Source of the DNA: Vreelandella sp042466685
Lineage (GTDB): Bacteria > Pseudomonadota > Gammaproteobacteria > Pseudomonadales > Halomonadaceae
Direction: 5' to 3'
Assembly: GCF_042466685.1 (NCBI RefSeq)
Contig: NZ_CP170448.1
Span: forward strand, 4,278,001-4,342,000
DNA: 64,000 nt
Every line of letters begins with the position of its first letter. Position 1 is the stretch's first letter. This document shows, piece by piece, positions 45,372 through 55,330 of this stretch. Below the pieces are notes generated by a model. The model was not told where the DNA came from. It did not search any database and saw only the letters and a list, made by a program, of their open reading frames with translations. Position numbers and translations under genes: made by a program.

Positions 45372-45396
45372 AAACCCGCATCATTGATGCGGGTTT
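45372..45396 (-). terminator. Terminator after katG
   Basis: AAACCCGCATC and GATGCGGGTTT are 11-bp arms around ATT. Read on the minus strand, the second arm is followed by TTTTTTATTAG. It lies 28 bp after the katG stop, back to back with the chemoreceptor terminator. Confidence 0.88.
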
Positions 45397-45423
45397 ACTT
45401 GCTAGCACTATCGTGCGAGGTAG

Positions 45424-47577
45424 TTACGCGATGTCAAAGCGATCTGCGTTCATCACTTTAGTCCAGGCGGCAACGAAGTCTTTAACGAATTTCTCATCGT
45501 TGTCGTCCTGGGCGTAGACTTCTGCGTAGGAGCGCAACAGCGAGTTCGAGCCGAATATCAGGTCAACGCGAGAAGCAGTCCACTTAACGGCGTCGGTTTG
45601 GCGGTCGCGAATCTCATAGGTGTTACTGCCCACCGGCTTCCAGCTGTTGCCCATATCGGTCAGGTTGACGAAGAAGTCATTGGTCAACTGGCCTTCACGG
45701 TCGGTAAATACACCGTGCTTGGTGCCGCCGTAGTTGGTGCCGAGCACACGCATACCGCCCAGTAGCACGACCATTTCTGGCCCTGTCAGCCCCATCAGTT
45801 GGGCGCGATCTAGCAGCAGTTCTTCCGGCTTGACCACGTACTCCTTCTTCTGCCAGTTACGGAAACCATCCGCCAGCGGCTCTAGCGGCTCAAATGACTC
45901 ACCATCAGTCATTTCGGCAGAGGCATCGCCACGCCCTTTCAGGAAAGGTACACGAACGTCATAACCTGCGGCTTTGGCGGCTTTCTCAATGGCGAAACTA
46001 CCGGCCAGAACGATCACGTCGGCAAGGCTGGCGCCGGTGTCGGCAGAGATCTTCTCATACACTGCTAATACACTGGAGAGACGCGCAGGCTCGTTGCCTT
46101 CCCAATCCTTCTGGGGCGCCAAACGAATGCGGGCACCGTTGGCACCGCCGCGCATATCCGAACCACGGTAAGTACGTGCGCTGTCCCAAGCAGTGCTAAC
46201 CATATCGCTGATGCTCAGGCCAGCCTCAGCGATTTTCTGCTTAACCACTTCTTCGCTGTAATCGGTGTTGCCAGCCGGAATGGGATCCTGCCAGATCAGG
46301 TCTTCAGCAGGCACTTCAGGGCCGATGTAGCGCGCTTTCGGGCCTAGGTCACGGTGGGTCAGCTTGAACCACGCTTTGGCGAAGGTTTTCTTGAAGTACT
46401 CTGGATCTGCCATGAATTTTTCACAGATCGCCCGGTAGGTTGGATCCATCTTCATGGCCATATCCGCATCGGTCATGATCGGATTATGGCGAATAGAGGG
46501 GTCGCTGGCGTCAACCGGCTTGTCCTCTTCCTTAATATCGATCGGTTCCCACTGGTGGGCACCGGCAGGGCTTTTGCGCAATTCCCACTCATGGCCAAAC
46601 AGCAGGTCGAAATAGCCCATGTCGAACTTAGTGGGGTGAGTGGTCCAGGCGCCTTCAATGCCGGATGTCACCGCATTGCTCGCCTTGCCACCCATGGACG
46701 GGTTACCCCAACCGAAGCCCTGGTTTTCAACGTCAGAGGCTTCTGGTTCAGCCGCCAGTGCTGCCGCATCGCCATTACCGTGGCACTTACCTACGGTGTG
46801 GCCACCGGCGGTGAGCGCCGCGGTCTCTTCGTCGTTCATCGCCATGCGGGCGAAGGTTTCGCGTATCTGTTGTCCGGTCTTCAGCGGGTCGGGCACACCG
46901 TTAACACCTTCGGGGTTAACGTAGATAAGGCCCATCTGTACGGCTGCCAGCGGGTTTTCCATGGTTTCCGGCTTTTCAACATCGCCATAGCGCTCATCAG
47001 AAGGCGCTAGCCACTCTTTCTCATCGCCCCAGTAGATATCTTTTTCGGGTTCCCAGATATCCACACGGCCAAATGAGAATCCGTAGGCGGGTAGGCCCAT
47101 GGATTCGTAGGCAACGGTACCGGCCAGGATCATTAGGTCGGCCCAGCTGATCTTGTTGCCGTACTTCTTCTTGATCGGCCACAGTAGACGACGCGCCTTA
47201 TCGAGGCTGACGTTATCCGGCCAGGAGTTGAGTGGTGCAAAACGCTGGTTACCGGTACCACCGCCGCCACGACCGTCAGCAAGACGGTAGGTGCCAGCAG
47301 AGTGCCATGCCATGCGGATCATCAGCCCACCGTAGTGGCCCCAATCCGCCGGCCACCAGGACTGACTGTCGGTCATCAGCGCATGGACGTCCTGCTTGAG
47401 CGCGTCGAAATCGAGCTTTCTGACCTCTTCCCGATAGTCAAAATCAGCATCCATCGGGTTTGATTTGCGGTCTTGCTGGTGCAGGATATCCAGGTTAATC
47501 CCTTCCGGCCACCAGTCTTTATTCGACGTGCCCGTGGAGGTATTGCCACCATGCATTACAGGACATTTACCACTCAT
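45424..47577 (-). CDS. katG: Catalase-peroxidase
   Basis: A 717-residue class I haem peroxidase that breaks down H2O2. The distal site is Arg88, Trp91 and His92 (IRMAWHSAGTYR). MGLIYVNPEGVNG contains the Tyr of the Met-Tyr-Trp adduct. LTAGGHTVGKCHG contains the proximal His. The C-terminal half is the usual degenerate duplicated domain. It stands alone on the minus strand with its own terminator and a 245-bp upstream region. Confidence 0.97.
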   Translation of the reverse strand: MSGKCPVMHGGNTSTGTSNKDWWPEGINLDILHQQDRKSNPMDADFDYREEVRKLDFDALKQDVHALMTDSQSWWPADWGHYGGLMIRMAWHSAGTYRLADGRGGGGTGNQRFAPLNSWPDNVSLDKARRLLWPIKKKYGNKISWADLMILAGTVAYESMGLPAYGFSFGRVDIWEPEKDIYWGDEKEWLAPSDERYGDVEKPETMENPLAAVQMGLIYVNPEGVNGVPDPLKTGQQIRETFARMAMNDEETAALTAGGHTVGKCHGNGDAAALAAEPEASDVENQGFGWGNPSMGGKASNAVTSGIEGAWTTHPTKFDMGYFDLLFGHEWELRKSPAGAHQWEPIDIKEEDKPVDASDPSIRHNPIMTDADMAMKMDPTYRAICEKFMADPEYFKKTFAKAWFKLTHRDLGPKARYIGPEVPAEDLIWQDPIPAGNTDYSEEVVKQKIAEAGLSISDMVSTAWDSARTYRGSDMRGGANGARIRLAPQKDWEGNEPARLSSVLAVYEKISADTGASLADVIVLAGSFAIEKAAKAAGYDVRVPFLKGRGDASAEMTDGESFEPLEPLADGFRNWQKKEYVVKPEELLLDRAQLMGLTGPEMVVLLGGMRVLGTNYGGTKHGVFTDREGQLTNDFFVNLTDMGNSWKPVGSNTYEIRDRQTDAVKWTASRVDLIFGSNSLLRSYAEVYAQDDNDEKFVKDFVAAWTKVMNADRFDIA

Positions 47578-47822
47578 AGCTCTCTCCCTCTCACTTCATT
47601 TTGTGCTAGCTGCTTTTGTCTTGGTTGCATTCATCTTGAGCTACCAAGTCAACTGACGGTGAGCGTCCTTATCTGCGTGCTCAAACAGCCGTGCTCAAAC
47701 AGCAACGTGTGAACACAGAACGCTTCTCTCACTTGGTACATTTTTAGCCCACAACCTTCATAGGCACAATTTACTTTTAGCGACCGATCTAATAGCTTTT
47801 ATACATCGCTACTTTGCGTGCA

Positions 47823-48830
47823 CTACCGTGACTCAAACTCTTCCGTATCGATGTCCGCTTGCTGCGCCTCACTGTAGCGCGCACCTGCCACTTGGCCTGG
47901 AGTCATCATGGCACTCAACTGAGACAAGGTAGTGACATCAAGGTGCAGTGTCTCTGCCGCTAAGTTTTCACGCATATGACCAGTCGAGCGGGTACCAGGA
48001 ATAGGGATAATGTCCTGCCCCTGAGCCTTCAGCCACGCCAACGCAAGTTGCCCTGGCGTAACGTTCAAGGCCTGCGCCAGCACCGCCAGGCGTTCAAATA
48101 GTTTTAAATTTTGCGGGTAGTTGTCGGCACTAAAGCGCGGCATCTGTCGGCGCATATCGCCCTCTTCTAGGCGCGCCGGGTCTTTGATAGCGCCAGTTAA
48201 GAAACCACGCCCCAGCGGGCTAAACGCTACCAGAGCAACATCCAATTCTCGACACGCCTGAATCAACGCAATTTCAGGATTGCGCGTCCACAGCGAGTAC
48301 TCTGACTGCACCGCAGCAATAGGGTACTCAGCCACCGCGCGGCGCAGCGTGATCGCTGATATTTCGGATAGCCCCACACCACCTATCTTGCCCTCTTCCG
48401 CCAAGCGCCCCAGCGCCCCCACGCTCTCTTCGATGGGGATTTGGCGATCCAAGCGGTGCAGGTAGTAGAGATCCAAATGGTCGGTACGCAGGCGCGCAAG
48501 GCTTGCTTCGCACTGCTTGCGCAGGGTTTCCGGGCGACCATCAATCACCCGCTTGCCCGACTCAGGATCCATGGCCATGCCACATTTACTGGCCAGAAAG
48601 AGCTGGTGCCGCTTGCCTTCCATGGCGCGCCCGACCACTTTCTCATTAGCCGTGGCGCCATACAGCGTAGCGGTGTCGAAATGGCGATAGCCCATATCAA
48701 AAGCCTCATCCAGCGCCCGTAGGGCTGCGCTTTCCGGCACGATGCTGCCGTAACCGTGGGAGAGGTTCATACAGCCCAGACCAATCGAAGGGGCGTTTAC
48801 GGCGTTAAGGCGCTGAAAGAAGCTCGACAT
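47823..48830 (-). CDS. Aldo/keto reductase
   Basis: About 335 residues from the ATG at 48830 (MSSFFQRLNAVNAPSIGLG). The frame could start at 48842, or with a TTG at 48878 that overlaps the upstream gene; neither has a good ribosome site. The catalytic tetrad is recognisable: DMGYRHFDTATLYG (Asp and Tyr), a Lys in FLASKCG, and DLYYLHRLD (His). The length and the IPGTRSTGHMREN cofactor loop fit the YhdN/AKR11-13 type. NADPH-dependent carbonyl reduction is expected; the substrate is unknown. Confidence 0.88.
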   Translation of the reverse strand: MSSFFQRLNAVNAPSIGLGCMNLSHGYGSIVPESAALRALDEAFDMGYRHFDTATLYGATANEKVVGRAMEGKRHQLFLASKCGMAMDPESGKRVIDGRPETLRKQCEASLARLRTDHLDLYYLHRLDRQIPIEESVGALGRLAEEGKIGGVGLSEISAITLRRAVAEYPIAAVQSEYSLWTRNPEIALIQACRELDVALVAFSPLGRGFLTGAIKDPARLEEGDMRRQMPRFSADNYPQNLKLFERLAVLAQALNVTPGQLALAWLKAQGQDIIPIPGTRSTGHMRENLAAETLHLDVTTLSQLSAMMTPGQVAGARYSEAQQADIDTEEFESR

Positions 48831-48861
48831 AGGGTTTCCCATCGTTAAAAGAACCGTTTTA

Positions 48862-50625
48862 TTACGTTTCACCGCCAAACTGCAACGCTGCTAAATGACG
48901 ATAGAGCGCGCTGGTGGTGATCAATTCCGCGTGGGTGCCCGCCGCGACTAGCTTCCCACCATCCAGCACCAGCAAGCGGTCAGCGGCAATAACAGTCGCC
49001 AGCCGGTGGGCGATCACGATACTGGTGCGGCCCACCATCAACCGATCAAGCGCCTGCTGTACCAGCCGCTCGCTCTCTGCATCCAAAGCACTCGTCGCTT
49101 CGTCCAACAGCAGTACAGCAGGATTTTTGAGCAGCGCTCGAGCAATAGCGAGCCGCTGACGCTGTCCACCGGAGAGCTGTACCCCTCCGGGGCCTAGGAG
49201 GGTGTCAAAGCCTTGGGGCAGTGCGTCGATAAAGTCGAGGGCACTGGCGTCCTGAGCGGCAGTGCGCAATCTATCGATATCCGCTTTCGCATCTCCGTAA
49301 CGCAGATTTTCGGCCACCGAGCCACTAAACAGCACTGGCTCCTGGGCTACCAGCCCCATGGCGCCGCGCAAGGCAGCAAGATCTAGCGTACGGACATCCC
49401 TATCATCCAAGGTAATGCGCCCCTGGCTGGGGTCATAAAAGCGCAGCAACAGTGCCAAAAGCGTGCTCTTACCCGCCCCTGACGGCCCGACGATGGCCAC
49501 CCGCTCCCCTGGCTGAATATGCAGATCAAATCCTTCGAGCGCTGCTGTTTCCCGCCCAGGGTAGGTAAAGGTGACGCTCTCCAGGGTAATCTCACCACGC
49601 AAAGGGTTGGGTAGGGCCTGGGGAGTCGCCGGCGACTGGATAGCGGGCTGCGTATCGAGCAGCTCCAATAAGCGCTCCGCCGCCCCTGCTGCACGCTGCA
49701 CATCACCCGCGACTTCAGCCAAGGTGGCAATAGCCCCCGCCGCCAGCACGGCATAAAAAATAAATGCCGATAGCTCACCCGCACTCATGGTGCCGTCTAA
49801 CACCGCCTGACCACCCTGCCAGAGCATTAAGCCCACGGCCGTAAACACCACCAGCATGGCGATACCGGTCAACCAGGCCCGCTGCTGGGTACGCTCCACG
49901 GCGCTGCTGAACGCCTGCTCCACGCGCTGGCCATAGTGGGTTTTATCCGCCGCTTCATGGGTAAACGCCTGGAGGGTTCGAATGCCGCTTAGCGCCTCCT
50001 CAGCATAGCGGCCCAGTTCGGCCACGCGATCCTGACTGGTGCGGGAAAGCCGCCGCACCCGGCGGCCGTACCACACGATAGGCAAGAGCGTGGCGGGGAT
50101 ACCTATCAATACCATCGCCGAGAGCCACGGCTGGGTGACCAGCATGAGCACCACGGCCCCCACCAGCATGAACAGATTACGCAGCGCCAGCGATACCGAG
50201 GAGCCAAACAGGCTCTGCAGTACGCTGGTGTCCGCTGTCAGCCGTGAGGCGATCTCCCCCGCGGCGCGGCCATCGCTGGCACTTTCGAAAAAGCTTGGCT
50301 CCAAGGTAAGTAAATGATCAAACACCCGCTGGCGCAGGTCAGCGGCCAGGCGCTCACCAATCCAGGTCACCTGGTAGTAGCGCAGCGCGGAAGCAAACGC
50401 CAGCACCGTAACCACGGCCAGCATCAAACCTAGCGATTGGGCCAGTGCCTGTTCATCCGAGGCCAAAAAGCCCTGATCAATCACCAACCGCAGCCCATTA
50501 CCCAGCAGCAGTACGCTACCTGAGGCCATCAGCAACGCTAACCCCGCTAACGCTAAGCGAGTTTTGTAAGGGCGAAGCAGTCCCAACAGGCGCAGCAGCA
50601 CCCGGGGGTTAGGGCGTTGATTCAT
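48862..50625 (-). CDS. ABC-type exporter, MsbA/LmrA-like half transporter
   Basis: A 587-residue fused permease-ATPase. The six-helix membrane domain covers about residues 1-320. The ATPase has Walker A GPSGAGKST, signature LSGGQRQR and Walker B VLLLDEATSALD. It would dimerise to export lipids, peptides or drugs; the substrate is not predictable. The aldo/keto reductase gene follows closely on the same strand. Confidence 0.9.
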   Translation of the reverse strand: MNQRPNPRVLLRLLGLLRPYKTRLALAGLALLMASGSVLLLGNGLRLVIDQGFLASDEQALAQSLGLMLAVVTVLAFASALRYYQVTWIGERLAADLRQRVFDHLLTLEPSFFESASDGRAAGEIASRLTADTSVLQSLFGSSVSLALRNLFMLVGAVVLMLVTQPWLSAMVLIGIPATLLPIVWYGRRVRRLSRTSQDRVAELGRYAEEALSGIRTLQAFTHEAADKTHYGQRVEQAFSSAVERTQQRAWLTGIAMLVVFTAVGLMLWQGGQAVLDGTMSAGELSAFIFYAVLAAGAIATLAEVAGDVQRAAGAAERLLELLDTQPAIQSPATPQALPNPLRGEITLESVTFTYPGRETAALEGFDLHIQPGERVAIVGPSGAGKSTLLALLLRFYDPSQGRITLDDRDVRTLDLAALRGAMGLVAQEPVLFSGSVAENLRYGDAKADIDRLRTAAQDASALDFIDALPQGFDTLLGPGGVQLSGGQRQRLAIARALLKNPAVLLLDEATSALDAESERLVQQALDRLMVGRTSIVIAHRLATVIAADRLLVLDGGKLVAAGTHAELITTSALYRHLAALQFGGET

Positions 50626-50710
50626 GGTAGCAATTGCTCAACAGTGAAGGCGTTATCCGACCATAGCAGGAGTGCCGAAAGCATGCAGCTAGGGATAGAT
50701 AGCTCCAGAC

Positions 50711-50739
50711 AAAAAAAAGCCCGCGAATAATCGCGGGCT
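50711..50739 (-). terminator. Terminator after pntB
   Basis: On the minus strand AGCCCGCGA and TCGCGGGCT form 9-bp arms around a 4-base loop and are followed by TTTTTTTT. It lies about 50 bp past the pntB stop. Confidence 0.9.
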
Positions 50740-50788
50740 CAGTGCTCAATCTCTCTTAATCATTCGTCTTTAGTTAGCTTGCCCTCAC

Positions 50789-52231
50789 CTAATCAATCAG
50801 CGGCAGCAGCGCATTTAAGCTATCCCGGGCATCGCCGTAGAACATGCGCGTGTTGTCCTTGAAGAACAGCGGATTTTCGATACCGGAGTAGCCAGTTCCC
50901 TGGCCGCGCTTGCTGACAAACACCTGCTTGGCCTCCCACACCTTCAACACCGGCATACCGGCGATGGGGCTGTTGGGGTCTTCTTCGGCCGCAGGGTTCA
51001 CGATATCGTTGGAGCCAATCACGATCACCACGTCGGTGGTGGCGAAATCGTCATTGATTTCATCCATTTCCAGCACGATATCGTAAGGCACCTTAGCTTC
51101 TGCCAGTAGTACGTTCATATGCCCTGGCAAGCGGCCCGCGACCGGGTGAATACCGAAGCGCACGGTCTTGCCCGCTGCACGCAGTTTACGCACCAGATCG
51201 CTCACTGCGGTTTGCGCCTGGGCCACCGCCATGCCGTAACCCGGCACGATGATGACGCTATCCGCATCGTTCAGAGCGCTGGCTACACCACCGGCGTCGA
51301 TGGCCACCTGCTCGCCTTCAATCTCTGCCGCCGGCCCTTGGCTGCCACCAAAGCCACCTAGAATCACATTGACGAAGTTGCGGTTCATCGCCTTACACAT
51401 GATGTAAGAGAGAATCGCACCGGAGGAGCCCACCAACGCGCCGGTGACAATCAACAAATCGTTGGAGAGCGTGAAGCCGATAGCGGCCGCTGCCCAGCCG
51501 GAGTAGCTGTTGAGCATGGAGACCACCACGGGCATATCGGCACCGCCAATGCCCATGATCAGGTGATAGCCGATAAAGAAGGCAAGCAGAGCCAGCACAA
51601 TCAGCGTCCAGAAGCCTGCACCGTTCAGGTAGAGAATCGCCAGCAGCAGCGACAGAACTGCCGCCCCGGCATTCAGCATATGCCCGCCAGGCAACTGACG
51701 TGGCTTGCCATCGACCTTGCCAGCGAGCTTGCCGAAGGCAATCACCGAGCCGGTGAACGTCACCGCACCGATAAAGATGCCCAGCACTACCTCGACTTGC
51801 AGGAACATCAGCTCATCGGGGGCTTTGGTGGCGACCAGCGCGGCAAACGCAGAAAACTCCTGCATAGCGCCATCGGCTGCTTGTGCCGCCAGTACCCGGC
51901 GGCGCTCTAAATCCGCGCTCCAGGCCACAAACACCGCGGCCAAGCCAACAAAGCTGTGCAGCGCTGCCACGAGTTGCGGCATTTCGGTCATCTCGACCTT
52001 GCCCGCCACGTAGACGCCGATACCGGCACCAATGACCATCATCGGGATCAGCCACCAGTAGCCACCGATACCCGGCCCTAATGAGGTAAAAAACACCGCC
52101 AGCGCCATACCCACAATGCCGTACCACACGGCCCGCTTGGCTTTTTCCTGGTTACTCAAGCCGCCCAGCGACAGAATAAACAGTACGCTTGCCGCGATCG
52201 CCGCGGCAGATACGAATCCTTGACCTAACAT
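50789..52231 (-). CDS. pntB: NAD(P) transhydrogenase subunit beta
   Basis: A 480-residue membrane subunit of the proton-translocating transhydrogenase. About nine transmembrane helices are followed by the NADP-binding domain III with VPGYGMAVAQAQ and KVWEAKQVFVSKRGQGTGYSGIENPLF. It uses the proton gradient to make NADPH from NADH with PntA, encoded just upstream (16 bp gap). Confidence 0.96.
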   Translation of the reverse strand: MLGQGFVSAAAIAASVLFILSLGGLSNQEKAKRAVWYGIVGMALAVFFTSLGPGIGGYWWLIPMMVIGAGIGVYVAGKVEMTEMPQLVAALHSFVGLAAVFVAWSADLERRRVLAAQAADGAMQEFSAFAALVATKAPDELMFLQVEVVLGIFIGAVTFTGSVIAFGKLAGKVDGKPRQLPGGHMLNAGAAVLSLLLAILYLNGAGFWTLIVLALLAFFIGYHLIMGIGGADMPVVVSMLNSYSGWAAAAIGFTLSNDLLIVTGALVGSSGAILSYIMCKAMNRNFVNVILGGFGGSQGPAAEIEGEQVAIDAGGVASALNDADSVIIVPGYGMAVAQAQTAVSDLVRKLRAAGKTVRFGIHPVAGRLPGHMNVLLAEAKVPYDIVLEMDEINDDFATTDVVIVIGSNDIVNPAAEEDPNSPIAGMPVLKVWEAKQVFVSKRGQGTGYSGIENPLFFKDNTRMFYGDARDSLNALLPLID

Positions 52232-52247
52232 ATCGTCTCTCCGCCGC

Positions 52248-53819
52248 TTAGGATTTTTGGAACATGGCCAGCATCCGGCGTGTCACCAGGAAGCCACCCA
52301 CGATATTGATTGACGCGATAAGCACCGAGATTGATGCCAGCACGCCCACGATGGCACTGCCGGAGCCAATCTGCAGAATCGCCCCCAGAATAATGATGCC
52401 CGAAATGGCGTTAGTGACCGCCATCAGCGGTGTATGCAGCGAGTGGCTGACGTTCCAGATCACCTGGAAGCCGATAAAGCAGGCCAGCACAAAGACAATA
52501 AAGTGCTGCATAAACGACACCGGAGCCACTTGCCCCAACAGCAGCATCAGCGCGCCACCGACGGCCAATAGTCCCACCTGGCGCTTGGTTTGTGCTTTAA
52601 AGGTGGCGAGCTCAGCGGCTTTTTTCTCCTCTGGCGTGGGCTCCTTCTCTTTCTTCTTCGGCTTAGCAGCCGCAATCGCTTTGACTTTGGGCGGCGGCGG
52701 CGGGAAAGTTATTTCACCCTCGTGAGTCACCGTGGCGCCACGGATCACATCGTCTTCCATATTATGGTTGATCACCCCGTCTTTCTCGGGGGTTAGATCA
52801 GTCAACATATGGCGGATATTGGTGGCATAGAGCAGCGATGATTGCGTAGCCATGCGCGAGGGGAAGTCGGTATAGCCGACCACCACTACTCCGTTATCAC
52901 TGACTACCCGCTCATCCGGTTTGGTGAGATCGCAGTTGCCGCCCTTCTCGGCAGCTAAGTCAATAACCACCGACCCTGGCTTCATGGCCTCAACCATATC
53001 TTCCAGCCACAGCTTGGGCGCAGGACGGCCAGGAATTAGCGCGGTGGTAATGACGATATCCACATCAGGGGCCTGCTCGCGGAAGCACTCAAGCTGCTTC
53101 TCACGGAACTCAGGGCTCGAAGGCGAGGCGTAACCACCGCTTTCAGAACCATCCTGGCTATCTTCGAAATCGAGAAACAGGAACTCGGCACCCATAGACT
53201 CGATCTGTTCAGAGACCTCGGGGCGTACATCAAAGGCGCGCACTACGGCGCCCAGGCTAGTGGCGGTGCCGATCGCCGCCAAGCCTGCCACCCCTGCACC
53301 GATCACCAGTACCTTCGCGGGGGGCACTTTACCTGCCGCCGTTACCTGGCCGGTAAAGAAGCGGCCAAAGTTGTTGCCCGCTTCAATCACCGCCCGGTAA
53401 CCGGCGATATTGGCCATGGAGGAGAGTGCGTCCATCTTCTGCGCTCGGGAGATACGCGGCACCATATCCATGGCAATCACGGTGGCGCCCTGGGCCTTAC
53501 ACTTCTCCAGCAGCGCTTCGTTTTGCGCTGGCCAGAAGAAGGCAATCAGGGTTTGGCCTTTGCGCAGCCTCTCGGCTTCTGCATCAGAGGGCTCGCGGAC
53601 TTTAATGACCACCTCGGCGTCGTTCCAGAGCGCATCCGCTCCTTCCACCACGGTAACGCCCGCATCACGATAAGTGTCGTCATTGAAGCCCGCCGCCAGA
53701 CCAGCGCCGGATTCTACTAAGCACTCGTGGCCTAGCTTCTGGATCTGCTTGGCGCTCTCGGGGGTTAGCGCAACACGCGCTTCCCCCCGGGCACTCTCTT
53801 TCGGTGCACCTATTTTCAC
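52248..53819 (-). CDS. pntA: NAD(P) transhydrogenase subunit alpha
   Basis: A 523-residue subunit. The N-terminal alanine-dehydrogenase/PNT domain starts MKIGAPKES, and the NAD-binding Rossmann motif is VIGAGVAGLAA. A charged Lys-, Pro- and Glu-rich linker at about 375-395 leads to four C-terminal transmembrane helices. This is the E. coli-type undivided alpha subunit. It forms an operon with pntB. Confidence 0.96.
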   Translation of the reverse strand: MKIGAPKESARGEARVALTPESAKQIQKLGHECLVESGAGLAAGFNDDTYRDAGVTVVEGADALWNDAEVVIKVREPSDAEAERLRKGQTLIAFFWPAQNEALLEKCKAQGATVIAMDMVPRISRAQKMDALSSMANIAGYRAVIEAGNNFGRFFTGQVTAAGKVPPAKVLVIGAGVAGLAAIGTATSLGAVVRAFDVRPEVSEQIESMGAEFLFLDFEDSQDGSESGGYASPSSPEFREKQLECFREQAPDVDIVITTALIPGRPAPKLWLEDMVEAMKPGSVVIDLAAEKGGNCDLTKPDERVVSDNGVVVVGYTDFPSRMATQSSLLYATNIRHMLTDLTPEKDGVINHNMEDDVIRGATVTHEGEITFPPPPPKVKAIAAAKPKKKEKEPTPEEKKAAELATFKAQTKRQVGLLAVGGALMLLLGQVAPVSFMQHFIVFVLACFIGFQVIWNVSHSLHTPLMAVTNAISGIIILGAILQIGSGSAIVGVLASISVLIASINIVGGFLVTRRMLAMFQKS

Positions 53820-54214
53820 TCGTGTTCTCCTTTATTTTTTTCTGCTGCTGTTACCTTCCTACAGCGCCGCCATGCAGAGATTGGGCACTGCCCATTTTCG
53901 ACGTTAGTCATAGCACCTGTTAGCCGTCTAGGATCTAACGGGGCGGCTACCAGATACTATTCAACCTTTGATTCAACTGGGTTGTTTAACTACAACATGG
54001 GCTGATTGAGGCTTCAAGCCCCACCAAAAAGAGCGAGAAAACTACTTCCAAAGTACCACAGGCAATTGGCTCTACCAGTGCTTTACTGAAGAAGCGGGCA
54101 TGGCAATAACGCTTAACCGCTGATGGTACCCGCACCAACATGTGTAGTAGCACTTGTAACGACCGTTGCAATACCACTCACGACAACATGCTTAACAACG
54201 CAGGAGAGTGACTT
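53820..54214. other. Divergent promoter region pntA/pqqA
   Basis: 395 bp with no gene that I can support. It carries ACTACTTCCAAAG at 54041-54053, which recurs before the cytochrome c gene at 61091. No clear sigma-70 boxes stand out. Confidence 0.5.
54041..54053 (+). promoter_or_regulatory. 13-bp motif shared with the cytochrome c promoter (pqqA side)
   Basis: ACTACTTCCAAAG lies 174 bp before pqqA and is identical to 61091-61103, which lies 111 bp before the cytochrome c gene. Both are on the plus strand. It may be a binding site for a regulator of PQQ-dependent alcohol oxidation. Confidence 0.45.
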
Positions 54215-54286
54215 ATGTGGACGAAACCGACCTATCAAGATATGCGCCTTGGCTTTGAAGTAACGCTCTATATCTCTACCCGCTAA
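54215..54286 (+). CDS. pqqA: PQQ precursor peptide
   Basis: A 23-residue peptide read directly from the sequence: MWTKPTYQDM then RLGFEVTLYISTR. Glu15 and Tyr19 in EVTLY are the two residues that PqqE cross-links to build pyrroloquinoline quinone. AGGAG lies 8 bp upstream of the ATG. The length and the MWTKP start are typical of PqqA. pqqB follows 92 bp later. Confidence 0.95.
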   Translation: MWTKPTYQDMRLGFEVTLYISTR

Positions 54287-54378
54287 CTTCTACTTACTGA
54301 GTCGTGCCCCCTGTCTATATCAACCCGCTCATACTAGGCAGGGGCTTTCACCGCAGCACCAACTTAAGAGTCCAGCCT

Positions 54379-55302
54379 ATGCAGGTTATCGTTCTTGGGG
54401 CTGCCGCAGGTGGCGGCTTCCCCCAGTGGAATTGCAACTGCCCGAACTGCTTCCGCGCTCGCCAAGGCAGCAGCGACCATCAACCACGCACTCAATCAAC
54501 CATTGCGTTAAGCATTGATGGCAAACGGTGGTTGCTCTGCAACGCCTCCCCTGACATTCGCGCCCAACTCAACGCCAACCCGGAGCTATGGCCTAACGCA
54601 CTGCGTGGCAGCGGTATTCGAGGCGTACTGCTGGTGGATGCCCAGATCGACCACGTCACCGGGCTACTTTCTTTAAGAGAGGGCTGCCCACTGGATGTAT
54701 GGTGCACGCCCAATGTACATAACGATTTATCTACTGGGTTTCCACTGTTTCCGATGCTCGAGCACTGGGGCGGGCTGCGCTGGCAGCCGGTTGGCTTGGA
54801 AGATCATCAGGAGGTGGTCGAGTTTTCGATTCCCTTCCTGCCGGATATCGCGCTTACTGCCTTTGCGCTACACAGCAATGCCCCACCCTATTCACCACGG
54901 CGCGGGGCTACTTCCTGTGGTGATAATTTAGGGCTGTATATTGTCGACCGCCGCAGCGGTAAGTCGCTGTGCTATGCCCCGGGGCTTGGCAATCCCACAC
55001 CGCTGGCCATGCGCTTCTTACATGCCGCCGATGTGGTGATGGTGGACGGCACCTTGTGGGAAGACGACGAAATGCAGGCACTCGGCGTTGGCACTTCGAC
55101 AGGCCAACAGATGGGGCACCTAGCGCTCCATGGCAATGGCGGCATGTGTGAGCTACTTAACGACCTGCCCAGCAGCACGCGGCGCATTTTGATTCATATC
55201 AACAACACCAACCCGATTTTAGACCGCTCCAGCGAGGCGGCAAAAACAGTTCAGGACGCAGGCATCGAAACAGCCTACGACGGTATGCAGCTCACGCTAT
55301 AA
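54379..55302 (+). CDS. pqqB: PQQ biosynthesis protein PqqB
   Basis: A 307-residue metallo-beta-lactamase-fold protein thought to hydroxylate the Tyr-derived ring in PQQ assembly. The start is MQVIVLGAAAGGGFPQWNC at 54379; the 25 codons upstream in frame do not look like the family. Motifs are CNASPDIRAQL, DAQIDHVTGLLSLREG and ILIHINNTNPIL. It is part of pqqABCDE. Confidence 0.95.
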   Translation: MQVIVLGAAAGGGFPQWNCNCPNCFRARQGSSDHQPRTQSTIALSIDGKRWLLCNASPDIRAQLNANPELWPNALRGSGIRGVLLVDAQIDHVTGLLSLREGCPLDVWCTPNVHNDLSTGFPLFPMLEHWGGLRWQPVGLEDHQEVVEFSIPFLPDIALTAFALHSNAPPYSPRRGATSCGDNLGLYIVDRRSGKSLCYAPGLGNPTPLAMRFLHAADVVMVDGTLWEDDEMQALGVGTSTGQQMGHLALHGNGGMCELLNDLPSSTRRILIHINNTNPILDRSSEAAKTVQDAGIETAYDGMQLTL

Positions 55303-55330
55303 CCCTGTCGCCAATATTAGGAGATTGATC

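Noticed and set aside
53986..54177. 63-residue frame on the minus strand upstream of pqqA
   Set aside because: No ribosome site or domain, and it overlaps the 13-bp shared motif. The short frame that matters here is pqqA on the other strand.
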